Assembly: GCF_003286085.1 (NCBI RefSeq)
Contig: NW_020825294.1
Location: 15,584,501 to 15,648,500 of the forward strand
Source of the DNA: Drosophila persimilis
Taxonomy: Eukaryota > Arthropoda > Insecta > Diptera > Drosophilidae
Reading direction: 5' to 3'
DNA length: 64,000 bases
Shown: positions 1-10,793 of the stretch, piece by piece
Layout of the letters: every line of letters begins with the position of its first letter
Numbering within the stretch: position 1 is the first letter of the stretch
Notes under the pieces: model-generated
Seen by the model: only the letters and a program-made list of their open reading frames with translations
Database searches by the model: none
What the model was told of the DNA's origin: nothing
Position numbers and translations under genes: made by a program

Positions 1-1242
1 CAAATCCCACATAAAACTTCAGAAAAGCATTTCTTATACATATCATGCCTACAGCATTTTGTGCAAAGGCGCTGTTTTTTAATAAACTGGCCTCTATCTA
101 TCGGACTCATTCCCTTAAACTTATAGCAGTGAATTATGGTATGTCCTGCCATTTTACATAACGGACAATTTTCTTTTATTTTACCATATTGCACTATTTT
201 TTCCAACGGTTTCCACTCTTTATCCTGCGACGTGTAAAGAGAAGTGTACCGTTGTTCTAAAAATTCCATTACATCTGGCAATGCTAGGATCTCTTTTGTC
301 CTTTTTATATGACTTTCATATAATGGTAAGGTATCTTTGTTGAATTTTTTCAACACAATGTGCGCGAAAATCACATCAACTTCTTCTGTTAAATGTGACT
401 TTAATTTAATTAAATGTATTGACTCATTTATAGAATCAGAAAACTATTTAATATGTTTCGCTGAATCGTGATCTAGCATTGGTAAGTCGAGCAAACGAAT
501 CAGCTGATCCGAAAAAATTTTTCGCTTATTTTCATACCGCTTGGTCAGCAATTCCCAAGCGGCATTATAATTCTCCAGCGGCCCAGTTAAAAGGTGAGCT
601 ACCATACTTCGTGCCTCACCCTTTATCGCGATTTTCAAATAATTGAATTTTAGAGATGTACTCAGACTATCTCTGTTATGAATTAATTCACAAAATATTT
701 GTGAAAAGCCGCCCCACTCTTTTTCTTCGCCCGAGAATGTGGGTACTTCCACTTTCGGAAGATCAGGCAAATCGATATCTTCTTTTTTTACCGTTGCCCC
801 TTTAGTATCCATGCTGTTTTCTTCAGCTATGGTTTGCATCCTAACTTCTAGGTTGCTCAACATGTTTTGAATATCAAATTCCAAATCTCCGATCTGGTTG
901 TCGAAGCTGTCGTTTGTTTCATAGGTATGATAATACTCCTCAATTTTTGAGCTCATTCTTTTACTGAGGAACTCAATTTTTTCCTTTCTCATTCTACACT
1001 CTCCCATTTTAGCCTGATCAAACCTCTGCATGGTTTGCTCTAAATATGTCCTCAGGGTTTCCACCATTCTGACGATTTCCTCAGATACTTTTTCTATGCT
1101 ATTGTTAATTTTGGGCTCTATGTCTTCCTTCAAAGTTCTAGTCTCCACTGATTGTAGCTTTGTTTTTTCTACCTTCCCTTCCGTTAGGGTTTCAATGTTT
1201 TTTGACTCTACATACTTTTTATGTAAGTCCTCTATATTTTTA
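1..1242 (-). pseudogene. BEL/Pao gag fragment, cut at both ends
   Basis: This is the capsid-type Gag of a BEL/Pao retrotransposon, read leftwards and running off the window edge. The middle (about 480-770) matches the DUF1759 family, with the pattern LPKVEVPTFSGEEKEW followed by a long helical region. About 20-170 encodes a zinc knuckle C-x2-C-x4-H-x4-C (CPLCKMAGHTIIHC) followed by a second Cys/His cluster (LCTKCCRHDMYKKC), as is usual for Pao Gag. One in-frame TAG at 444-446 interrupts the frame, which otherwise continues to the edge. The N-terminus is lost: at about 1240 a DINE-1 copy is inserted, and the open frame that appears to start at 1370 takes its first ~43 residues from antisense DINE-1 sequence. 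The family call is firm; function is lost. Confidence 0.85.
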
Positions 1243-2299
1243 TACCCGATTTTAGATTTATTAGATTTGTGGTAAAAGTGGATGTGTGTAACGTGCAGAA
1301 GGAATCGTTTCAGACCCCATAAAGTATATATATTCTTGATCAGCATCAATAGCCGAGTCGATTGAGCCATGTCTGTCTGTCCGTCTGTCCGTCCGTCCGT
1401 ATGTCCGTCCGCTTCAGCGCCTAGTGCTCAAAGACTATAAGAGCTAGAGCAACGATGTTTTGGATCCAGACTTCTGTGATATCTCACTGGTACAAAAATA
1501 TTTCAAAACTCTGCCCCGCCCACTTCCGCCCCCACAAAAGGCGAAAATCTGTGTCAACCACAATTTTAAAGATACGAGAAAACCAAAAACGCAGAATCGT
1601 AGAGAATGACCATATCTTTTAGACTGCAGCATCTGAACTGGATCGTATTATTATTATAGCCAGCATCAAGAAAACAATTTCATTTTTTCTCGCCCTGTCT
1701 CTCTCTAACACACACGTAGTATAGCCGGCTTTGCTTAGAGTAAAACATTAGCGCCTAGATCTCAGAGACTATAAAAGCTAGAGCAACCAAATTTGGTATC
1801 CACACTCCTAAGATATCGGACCGAGACGAGTTTGTTTCAAAATTTCGCCACACCCCTTTTCGCCCCCGCAAAGGACGAAAATCTGGGGCATCCACAAATC
1901 TCAGAGACTATTAAGACTAAAGTAACCAAATTTGGAATCCGAACTTCTGTTAGATCTCACTATAAAACGTATATCTCAGAATTTCGCCCCACCCCCCCAT
2001 CCACAATATTGCAGATTCGAGAAAACTAAAAACGCAGAATCATAGAGAATGATCATGTCCGGTTGCTGAATCTGGATCAGATCAGATCATTTTTATAGCC
2101 AAAGGAACCAAATCAATTTGCAGTGGCTACGCAGCGCGTGACGTCACGCTCAGACTGATTTTCTGTCTCTCTCGCACGCACTCTTTGTCGTGTCGTTTAA
2201 TATTAGCGGCGTCTGCCGGAGGAGAGCCATACTGACTTAGTATCGGGTATAACTGTAGAGTTGCGGTGTCCGCAGCAACTCACAACGTTCCCCCTCGTT
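1240..2299 (+). mobile_element. DINE-1/INE-1-like (Helentron-type) element, copy 1
   Basis: Non-autonomous repeat of the DINE-1 family. It carries the conserved block ATTCTTGATCAGCATCAATA then GCCGAGTCGATTGAGCC, a (GTCY)n microsatellite (1372-1410), repeated GCCCACTTCCGCCCCCAC-type blocks, and a 3' end with CGGGTATAAC, a stem-loop (GAGTTGC / GCAACTC) and CCCCCTCGTT. The 5' palindrome is damaged here (ATACCCGATT then unrelated bases). It interrupts the Pao gag. Its last ~560 bases are almost identical to the end of copy 2. Confidence 0.85.
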
Positions 2300-2708
2300 T
2301 CCTTTGATAGTTGCGCTTCTTATATCTTCTTTAATTAATAATTTAAGTTAACTTTCTTCTGCCTTGTATTGTGATAATTTTATAATTTGTACATTCCTAT
2401 TTTTACACAGTTTAACTGTACATAGTTGAACTCTAAACATTAAAAATTAAACATACTAGGTCCCTAACTGCACCACGAATTTTTTGGAAAACTTACTTGT
2501 GTGCATAGATTATATTAAAACGCGAGGCTCGCGTGGCCATAGGCACACTGAGTTAGCGGCGTGGTTGCCAGTTGGGTTACGCCTGCCCCCTTACCTATTC
2601 TATACCATACGCACAAGGAACACGATCTAGGGGCTATAGCGTATCCGTGGCGGATGTAAGATTCGTTTTCATCACTCTTCACGTGTACGCGTCGGCATAC
2701 GAGACTTG
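2300..2708 (-). other. AT-rich spacer, possible BEL/Pao leader and LTR end
   Basis: No open frame of note. The piece lies where the 5' leader and LTR of the minus-strand Pao gag would be, on the far side of DINE-1 copy 1. On the minus strand a TGGTGCAGTTAGGGAC string at about 2465-2481 could be a primer-binding site, but I could not match it to a tRNA. The assignment is positional inference only. Confidence 0.3.
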
Positions 2709-4164
2709 TTATACCCGATACTCAAAATGAGTATTGGGGTATATTAGATTTGTGGTAAAAGTGGATGTGTGTAACGTCCAGAAGAAATCGTTTCCAACCC
2801 CATAAAGTATATATATTCTTGATCAGCATCAATAGCCGAGTCGATTGAGCCATGTCTGTCCGTCCGTCTGTCCGTCCCCTTCAGCGCCTAGTGCTCAAAG
2901 ACTGTAAGAGCTAGAGCAACGATGTTTTGGATCCAGACTTCTGTGATATGTCACTGCTACAAGAATATTTCGAAACTTTGCCCGCCGAATCGTAGAGAAT
3001 GACCATCTCTTTTAGACTGCAGAATCTGAATTGGATCGTATTATTATTATAGCCAGCATCAAGAAAACAATTTCATTTTTTCTCGCCCTGTCGCTCTCTA
3101 ACACACACGTAGTATAGCCGGCTTTGCTTAGAGTAAAACATTAGCGCCTAGATCTCAGAGACTATAAAAGCTAGAGCAACCAAATTTGGTATCCACACTC
3201 CTAAGATATCGGACCGAGACGAGTTTGTTTCAAAATTTCGCCACACCCCCTTCCGCCCCCGCAAAGGATGCAAATCTGGGGATATTCACAAATCTCAGGG
3301 ACTATTAAGCCTAGAGTAACCAAATTTAGTATCCGCATTCCTGTTAGATCTCACTATAAAACGTAATTCTAAAAATTTCGCCCCACCCCATTCCGCCCAC
3401 ACAAAGGACGAAAATCTGTTCCATCCACAATATTGAGGATACGAGAAAACCAAAAACGCAGAATCGTAGAGAATGACCATATCTTTTAGACTGCAGAACT
3501 GGATCGTATTATTATTATAGCCAGCATCAAGAAAACAATTTCATTTTTTCTCGCCCTGTCTCTCTCTAACACACACGTAGCATAGGCAGGCGGCTTTGCT
3601 TAGAGTAAAACATTAGCGCCTAGATCTCAGAGACTATAAAAGCTAGAGCAACCAAATTTGGTATCCACACTCCTAAGATATCGGACCGAGACGAGTTTGT
3701 TTCAAAATTTCGCCACACCCCTTTTCGCCCCCGCAAAGGACGAAAATCTGGGGCATCCACAAATCTCAGAGACTATTAAGACTAAAGTAACCAAATTTGG
3801 AATCCGAACTTCTGTTAGATCTCACTATAAAACGTATATCTCAGAATTTCGCCCCACCCCCCCATCCACAATATTGCAGATTCGAGAAAACTAAAAACGC
3901 AGAATCATAGAGAATGATCATGTCCGGTTGCTGAATCTGGATCAGATCAGATCATTTTTATAGCCAAAGGAACCAAATCAATTTGCAGTGGCTACGCAGC
4001 GCGTGACGTCACGCTCAGACTGATTTTCTGTCTCTCTCGCACGCACTCTTTGTCGTGTCGTTTAATATTAGCGGCGTCTGCCGGAGGAGAGCCATACTGA
4101 CTTAGTATCGGGTATAACCGTAGAGTTGCGGTGTCCGCAGCAACTCACAACGTTTCCCCTCGTT
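2709..4164 (+). mobile_element. DINE-1-like element, copy 2, with internal duplication
   Basis: Full 5' palindrome (TATACCC ATACTC / GAGTAT GGGTATA arms) at 2709-2742 and full 3' stem-loop end at 4115-4164. It is longer than the usual ~1.1 kb because an internal block of about 470 bp is present twice (the GAATCGTAGAGAATGACC start at about 2988 and again at about 3461). The right half (about 3601-4115) is essentially identical to 1736-2250 in copy 1. Confidence 0.85.
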
Positions 4165-4373
4165 ATCATTTGGAAATACGGGTCCATTTTATAATAAACA
4201 ATTAAATCCCAGGATGAGGCGACTATTTCAACATCCCCCAAATATATCGAAGTGGAACTGTTCAATTTTTCAATTGACCACTGCGCCGTTCCTCTAGCAG
4301 CAATGTTTGCATTTGACACTTGGCAACATAACACAAGCATTAACAATGCTGCCATCAGTCCTAGCTTGGACAT
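4165..4373 (-). pseudogene. BEL/Pao envelope-like protein, N-terminal fragment
   Basis: A short reading frame begins MSKLGLMAALLMLVLCCQVS, a clear signal peptide: a basic start, then a leucine-rich hydrophobic core ending at Ala/Asn. About 50 residues of a putative ectodomain follow before DINE-1 copy 2 cuts it. It lies directly downstream of integrase in the same frame, which is where BEL elements with a retrovirus-like third gene carry it. The envelope call rests on position, signal peptide and the fusion-peptide-like fragment at 20268-20531. A second copy lies at 21654-21862. Truncated and not functional. Confidence 0.55.
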
Positions 4374-5764
4374 TCGAGGTCTACTACGCGTACTTCTGGT
4401 CTCTTTTGGAGTCATTCCTGAGTCTTGCTCTTCTGACTCAATTCCAGCTAATGGACAAATTTTAGTTATAGGTCGTTTTATCAACCCGTCTTGATGTTTT
4501 ATAGTTACTACTCTGACTCTATCGTCCCTACCTTTATGTATTTCTTATATTTTTCCCAAGGGCCATCTAGCTGGGTGACAGGTTTCATCTTTTATTAATA
4601 CAATCTGTCCTGTTTTAATATTCTGCATTCCTATTTTCCATTTATTTCTTTGTTGCAGTGTGTGCAAATAATCTTCTTTCCATTTAATCCAAAATTCTCT
4701 TTTCATTTTCTGAATTAATCTCCATCTATCCAGATTCCCGATTTTTTCCTCTGAAATTGTCTCAATCGGGCCAAATATTGGCCTTCCAATTATAAAATGA
4801 CCTGGTGTTAATACATCCAGATCGTCAATATCATTTGTAGCTGTATACAAAGGGCGTGAATTTAGTACCGCTTCAATTTGACATAATAGAGTTGCCATTT
4901 CCTCATAGGTTAAATTATTGTCCCCAATTACCCTTTTAAGTGGTATTTCACTGATTTTACCCAAGCTTCCCAAATACCTCCGAAGTGAGGTCCTGCCCGG
5001 GTAATAAAATGCCACTCGATCTGTTCTCTTTCTAATATTGGAACCACTTTAATGTTGTCTCTGAGGGCTCTGTGGTATTCCTCGTTTAATTTGCGCGAAG
5101 CTCCCACAAAGTTGGTTCCATTATCGGAAAAAATTTTTCCACATATTCCTCTTGAGAAAAATCTTCTAAGTGCAGCTAGAAATGCATCTGAAGTAAGATC
5201 GCTGACTACTTCCAAATGAATAGCTTTTGTCGCCATGCATACGAATACGGCAATATATCCCTTATAGGATTTCTGCCCCCGGTTTTTAGAGCATCGGATA
5301 TGGTAAGGCCCGGCGAAGTCTACCCCTGTATTTGTAAACGGGGGCGACATTGTAGCTCTGTGTTTCGGCATATTTCCCATAATTTGTTCTGCAGTATTCT
5401 GTCGATACCTAGCACAGGTGACACACTCTTTAAGTTTTTTTTTAAAGCAATTTCTTAGCCTAAATATCCAAAATTTTCGCTGGATATAGTTTCGCATCAG
5501 ATTAATTCCACCGTGAAATGTTTCTTTATGTGCGTTCTTGATAATTAAAGACGTCAAGTGACACTTATCTAAAATCAAAGGATCTTTAGCCTGAAATTCC
5601 GCGTTGGAGTTTTGCAATCTACCTCCAACTCGTAACAATCCATCTTTATCTAAGAAAGTATTTAAGCTTAATAGTTTATTTTTTGTTTCTATTTCCTTTT
5701 TATTAATTAGGCTAGCTATTTTTCCTATTAATACTTTGGCGCTCTTAATCTCCTTCACTGCACT
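4374..5764 (-). pseudogene. BEL/Pao integrase, frameshifted
   Basis: C-terminal third of a BEL/Pao Pol. In order on the minus strand: the linker LLRVGGRLQNSNAEF, the zinc-binding domain (H-x-E-T-F-H-G-G ... CVTCAR), then the catalytic core with Asp in GVDFAGPY, Asp in FSDNGTNFVG and Glu in FGGIWEAW, then the DUF5641-type tail (VLTPGHFIIGRP, RWRLIQKMKREFW, HPARWPLGKI, RPITKICPL). Two breaks are visible: a frameshift near 4935 in a CTTAAAAGGG run, and an in-frame TAA at about 4543 inside the tail. The same two breaks occur in the copy at 21863-23253, so they predate the duplication. The natural N-terminal join to RNase H is missing. Confidence 0.88.
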
Positions 5765-6205
5765 ATGGTCCAGACGTCGTTTTTTTTGGCATAAAAGTTT
5801 TAAAGCTAGAGCCTTGAAACTTTGCACAATTATTTTGAGTTTTTTTGTAAAATTTCGGTTTTGGTTTTTTTTAGATTCGACCACGCCATCACCCCCTTCC
5901 CAGCACGTCAGATTTGTTTAACACAGAGCTCGAAATTAAAGCTAGAGCTTTTAAATTTTTTACATATACTTGTATACTTGTACTTGTTCTTGCAACACAC
6001 CACCCCTCACCACCCTCCAGGACCACCCACCACCCTCGACCGCTATAGTCCAGAAATTGTTTTTTTTTGCATAAAGTCGGAAATTTAAATTACATACTTT
6101 AAATTTATTACATTTTTTTGTTAAATCATTATATTTAATATCTTATTTTTAATTATCTATATTTATATTTAAACTATGGAAATTTATTACACACTAATTA
6201 TTGTC
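5765..6205. other. AT-rich repeat pieces, no gene
   Basis: Two diverged copies of a short unit: AAAGCTAGAGCCTTGAAACT with GCACTATGGTCCAGACG (5757-5828), and AAAGCTAGAGCTTTTAAATT with CGCTATAGTCCAGAAAT (5937-6060). They are separated by CCACC-rich and T-rich tracts. The first unit supplies the spurious N-terminus of the open frame at the integrase end. 6080-6205 is plain AT-rich sequence. I do not recognise the family. Confidence 0.4.
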
Positions 6206-6391
6206 TTAAATTACCTTATCTTCTTCTTCTAGTTCAATGTCGTATATATTATAATCAGAATCAGATTGCGAGCCGTTTTCGTATTCACATGAACCTTTGC
6301 TTTCGGTAGACGACAACTCCAGAAGCGTTAATATTTCTTTGGAAGGAGGTTTTTCCTTTTTTTTCCTTTCGCTCTCCTTTAAACAGACACT
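6206..6391 (-). other. Short acidic ORF fragment, unknown
   Basis: Open for about 61 codons up to a TAA at 6206, ending in a very acidic tail (Asp/Glu/Ser rich, SDSDYNIYDIELEEEDKVI). The open frame is extended rightwards by antisense LTR sequence, which is not part of it. Rejoining the flanks across the Ulysses-like insertion (6391 to 16407) gives a TAG five codons upstream, so this is at most a last exon or a remnant. AT-rich sequence follows the stop, as a 3' UTR would. I do not recognise it; it could be a host or element C-terminus. Confidence 0.3.
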
Positions 6392-8638
6392 TGTAGTGGC
6401 CAGTTGTGACTCTAAAACTCCAGCGAACAGTTTGGGAAGTATTGCCCTCGCGTTCAACATTAACTCTTCTTTTTCAAAACAAGATAAGAGATTGATTATA
6501 AGAGAGAAGTAGTTAAAGCTTTCACTGAAGGGCTTAAGATCTAATTGAGAGAAGCAGCGTGGTTCTGTGGGAGTTATGTTTTAAAGCTTCACTAGAAATC
6601 GTACGATTTCTCCGTTAGTCGTGGAAGCTATGTGTAAGCTTTGCTTAGCATCGTATGATTTCCCCGTTGGTTGTGGAAGGTAAAGTTCCGATCGCAAGGG
6701 CTAATGCTAGTGATAAAACTTCTAGATGGATCATTGCTTTAGTGAAGCTGTACGAACTCGGAGGTATTTTTCTATGCAAATATATATATATATCCAGTGA
6801 ATTTGAAAACGTGGTGCAATCAAACACGTGCCAATTAAATTGAAGTTCTGGTGGATTGTATTATTCGGTTTGGTTTAAAGACAAGAGGTATTTGAATCGT
6901 ACAATAGTGAAACAGTTTTAACAGTCTCGTATCCTAGGACTGGAAATCTTACTACGTTCGACATCGGGAAAGAGAAAAAGTACCAATTGACCCCTTCAAT
7001 AACGAAGTCGTCAAAGTCCATCGAATTCTTAGTAGTTCTGGGAAAGACCTCGGATTTCCCAGGGACCAGCATCTACATAAACCAACGATAACTACAACCG
7101 AATAAACTAGCAAAAGCCGCCCGAAGATATACTAGAGTGAAACTTGAAGTTATGTGGATGCATACTTAAACTAATGTACTTCTTGGAGTAAGACGACAAG
7201 AATGGTCTTCTTGCGAATGCGGAGAAACTAATATGCCGCCCTCGTCACCCTTCTCGCTTACGAGTTAAGCGCGCGGCTAAAGCTTTCGCGCGTAGTATCT
7301 TCGTTGTGGGTGTAGTGATTTCCAAACTGGGGAAATAAAAACCTTATTCTGCTGCGATCCACACTGCCGTTTAACAGTCGTCGTATCAAAATGTACCAAA
7401 GTATCAATTTTGAGTCTCTTTATGAGATTTTCCATTTTCTTTGTTTTATTAAAGATTAAATTCCGTACTAGCTATTCATCTTAGTTCTGTATTGTATAGA
7501 CGTTAAGAGAAAAACAAACAATGTATATAATGACCCATAATTGAAATCAGCGCAAGTGAAAGCCACATAGTTTTAAGATCAGCCGTTAAGTTGCAAATCG
7601 TCGTCGAACTGGTATGGAAATGATAAAATCGGTGTTTCATCCGAATTAGAAGTGAAGACATGTATATTCATAATTTTCCTCCTTTCCTCAGAATATGTTT
7701 CCACGTCGCCCCTTGAGCTCAACGGACACGCCGGAGATTTCGTATAAAGTATGAGTGAGTTACGAGCTTCCTTAAACGGAGATCTCGAGTATTTTCGAAG
7801 TATATATATACGTCTTGTAAAACTTCTATTGCGGTATGTTGAGCAACCATATATATACGTGCCATAATTAAAGCCGATCGGCTAGTAATTTTTCTTTCAC
7901 GTTTGCCTTCTTTTTATATTATTATCATATTTTTTTTCTATTCTTTCCAATTTAATTTCTTTTACGCCATATTCTCTACACATAAGTCCTATATACACAT
8001 ACATATACATTTATAACTAGATATAAATTGTTATTATTTCCTCTTTCTTTATCTGATTAAGTTGTATTAAGTTTATGCATATCCAGAAAATCATGAAGTC
8101 CAAACCCGTAAATTTTGAATTATTAAATAATAATTAGTAGATAATAATGGAACATTAAACCTTTTGTGTTTGTCCTGAGTAGAGCCTGAGGCAGTCCGAT
8201 GATCAAATAGAGATACGCTTGATTAGGGTTATGCTGTCGATTAAACGGCATACTAAAGGTAGGGAGGGTAGAGAAGGGGTCAAAGTCATCTGAGTTCCCC
8301 GAGAGCGGCGGAATATAGCCTGACTATTTGTCGGTAGTCGGTTAGCCAGTTAGTTAAAATTCCCATTCTTTTCTTTTTTTTGATTTCTTTTACAGAGTTC
8401 CTTTTGAACATTAAATCAAGTGTACCTAAAACATCTTTGCGAATGTGTTCGTATGGCAATTGGGAGAGTAGGAAAGATCCCACGACATTCCGGCGAGCTA
8501 GTTAGAGCATAGCTAGAGGTACACGTTCCGAAATCCTGCTATACTATTGGTGTCTGACCGTCAAAAAAATGTAGGTACAACCTCCATCCGTACATACAAT
8601 CTCACACCTCTAAGAATAAGAATTTCTTGCACATTGCA
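6392..8638 (+). repeat. 5' LTR of the Ulysses-like element
   Basis: 2247 bp, TG...CA. It is AT-rich with several TATATATA tracts (for example 6781-6791 and 7801-7810). It differs from the 3' LTR at only a few bases (near 7386, 7675, 8375, 8464 and 8636). Short open frames inside are repeated exactly in the 3' LTR and show no protein family. Confidence 0.93.
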
Positions 8639-8643
8639 TAGAT

Positions 8644-8661
8644 TGGCGCCCAACGTGGGGC
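8644..8661 (+). promoter_or_regulatory. Primer-binding site, tRNA-Lys(CUU)
   Basis: TGGCGCCCAACGTGGGGC lies 5 bases after the 5' LTR. It is the exact complement of the 3' 18 bases of animal tRNA-Lys(CUU) including CCA, as I recall that tRNA. The same 18 bases occur at 51752-51769 in the second RING-Gag element. Confidence 0.9.
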
Positions 8662-9233
8662 CAGAGTACTAGTTACTACTGGTTAAAACCCCCAAAAACT
8701 TAGCTCGTTGCAATTTTAAATTCCACATTAAAATTAATAAGTTCAGTCCAACTACTGTAACGGAGGATATTGATGGAATTTTGGGTTTAAGATTCTGAGT
8801 TTCGGAATACCTAACCAAATAGAATCCGCCAGGTAGCAAGGGATGGAAAATTGTTATATTTTTGTTTAAGGTTACCAGAATTAATTTGCGCATATACGAC
8901 AGCTATTCACAAAGGCGGATAGGTCGGCCAAATTATGATAGGATAACCCCAAAAGAGTTTATGAAGGAAGAGTATCGATGGCTTTCGGAAGTCTAATTTT
9001 CTAGATATAGATTTGGAAATTAGCCATTGCCAGAGTACTGACCACATAAACATACAATAGACCAATTTAGATTTCATTGAGGTTATATTCCGGCAACAAG
9101 AGAAAGCGTATATCGGACGGAGTCAGGCTCGAAAAGGACAAATATTGGGTATTTAGGAAAATTTTGTAAAATTTATTGAAGTTTTGGTCCTATAATTAGG
9201 GATTTCCACATTTAGTGATCAGAGCTCGTATTA
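8662..9233 (+). other. Leader between primer site and gag
   Basis: About 570 bases of AT-rich untranslated leader. I see no conserved ORF or structure in it. Confidence 0.6.
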
Positions 9234-10793
9234 TTGGGTTACCTTAACATGTCACCAGTACAACGTACCCCGGGGGGCAAGGCGTCGGGTGACGGGGACG
9301 CCCAGATCTGTGGTATATGTCAAGAAGCCATAAGAAGGAGTCAACTAATATGTACTGCGTCTTGTGGTCACCGGTATCATGATACTTGCATGAAAGAATT
9401 CGTGAAAAATAACAGAAATTGCCCCGTATGTAGGGCGGAGTTGAATCCGGAGGAACTTTCGTTTGATGAGAATACTCTAGCAGCCGAATTACCACCCGAC
9501 ATGGGTTCGGGTATAGTGCCGTTAGAAGGAGGCTCCAATCCAGAGTCAAACGCTTCAGAGATAGGACCTCAAAAGTCAAGAAGGGCTAGGCCTAAACAGG
9601 GACGGGGAACTACATCGCGCAGAGGGATGCATACTAGGTTGCAGTCTCAACAATTTCGGGATAACTCTTTGGGCAGTATCAGCCATAGGTCGGCCGAAGG
9701 AGATATGCCGGAAAGAACCATTGAGGTAATGCAAGCCTTGATAAAAGGTCAACAGAATGATATGATGGTGGAGCTAGGTTCATTCGTGAAGACTTTGATC
9801 GAGGAAAATCTACGCGAACAATTAGGTAGGATGACAATAGCTTCAGATAGCACGCCTGTGCAAGCGACAAGGCAAAATCATGAGCCTAATATATCAGGGA
9901 ACTCGTTGTCGTCAGAAAACGGAAGGGAAAGGGGATTACCACATCCAAATGTCGCTAACAGGGCGATAGCTCCTGGGAAGGCCGCTAATATCTTAGCCAG
10001 CTGGCGACTAAAGTTTGACGGATCCAGAGACGCTATGCACGTCGACGAATTCCTGTACAGGGTTCGTTCACTTACATCCTCCACTTTAAATAACGATTAC
10101 GAATTACTCTGTGACAATATGCATCTGCTGTTCTCGTCTAAAGCCAGCGATTGGTTTTGGAACTTCCATAGAAAGAACCCACAGTTTTCTTGGCAAACTT
10201 TTTCTGCCTCGTTTAGACAACGATTCGATGATGCTAAAGATGCTTTCGACTTGTGGGAGTTGATTAGGAAACGCCGTCAGAGAGAGGGTGAATCGTTTGA
10301 CGATTATCAGACGGCCGTCGAAGAATTAGTGTCCAGGCTCTCACACGAGGTTAGCGAAAATAAATTAGTAGACATTTTAAAACGTAACGCAAAAACAGCC
10401 CTCAGATATGAACTCTTGCATCTCAAAATCAGCGATCGAACTGGCCTGAGAGAAGAAGTTCGCAAGCATGAAAACTTCTGTAAAGACAACCATAACCCTT
10501 TTCCAAGAGGTAAATTCGGCAAACCGAATGTAGCAGAAATACTTACGGACAATGAAGATATAGAGGAAGAAGACGTTTCGCAGATTTATCGTAAGAAACT
10601 AGTATGCTGGAACTGCGACCAGGAAGGGCATCGTTTTGATGATTGTTTAGGAGAAAGGCGAATTTTCTGCTATGGTTGTGGTGCTAAGGATATTTATAAG
10701 CCTCGATGCGTCAAATGCAACCCAGCGAAAAACTTGAAACGGGATGTACCGACCGGAGCCCAGTCAGTACATCCGACCAAGAACAGCAACTAA
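9234..10793 (+). CDS. gag: Gag polyprotein with N-terminal RING-H2 finger
   Basis: Intact 519-residue frame. Residues 26-66 form a complete RING-H2 finger, C-x2-C-x14-C-x-H-x2-H-x2-C-x10-C-x2-C, the signature of E3 ubiquitin ligases. A disordered Arg/Ser/Pro-rich linker follows to about 150. A retrotransposon-gag capsid domain spans about 240-420 (FLYRVRSL ... WFWNFHRKNP ... FRQRFDDAKD). A zinc knuckle C-x2-C-x4-H-x4-C lies at 458-471, with a second Cys cluster at 479-495. A nearby in-frame Met (codon 6) is an equally good start. It is expected to form the particle and bind element RNA; whether the RING acts as a ubiquitin ligase is inference. The end overlaps pol, which lies in the -1 frame. 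Confidence 0.9.
   Translation: MGYLNMSPVQRTPGGKASGDGDAQICGICQEAIRRSQLICTASCGHRYHDTCMKEFVKNNRNCPVCRAELNPEELSFDENTLAAELPPDMGSGIVPLEGGSNPESNASEIGPQKSRRARPKQGRGTTSRRGMHTRLQSQQFRDNSLGSISHRSAEGDMPERTIEVMQALIKGQQNDMMVELGSFVKTLIEENLREQLGRMTIASDSTPVQATRQNHEPNISGNSLSSENGRERGLPHPNVANRAIAPGKAANILASWRLKFDGSRDAMHVDEFLYRVRSLTSSTLNNDYELLCDNMHLLFSSKASDWFWNFHRKNPQFSWQTFSASFRQRFDDAKDAFDLWELIRKRRQREGESFDDYQTAVEELVSRLSHEVSENKLVDILKRNAKTALRYELLHLKISDRTGLREEVRKHENFCKDNHNPFPRGKFGKPNVAEILTDNEDIEEEDVSQIYRKKLVCWNCDQEGHRFDDCLGERRIFCYGCGAKDIYKPRCVKCNPAKNLKRDVPTGAQSVHPTKNSN

Noticed and set aside
444-1370. A single gag gene starting at 1370 on the minus strand
   Set aside because: The first ~43 residues are antisense DINE-1 sequence; the real gag begins where homology starts, at about 1242.
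1793-2029. Repeated plus-strand open frames of 75-99 codons in DINE-1 copies (QNFATPPSAPAKDEN type)
   Set aside because: They recur because the repeat recurs, differ in frame and length, and are cut by indels; the Ala/Pro pattern comes from the GCCCCC blocks, not from a gene.
6645-7072. Short open frames repeated at 14410-14837
   Set aside because: Identical because they lie in the two LTRs; no start context or family evidence.
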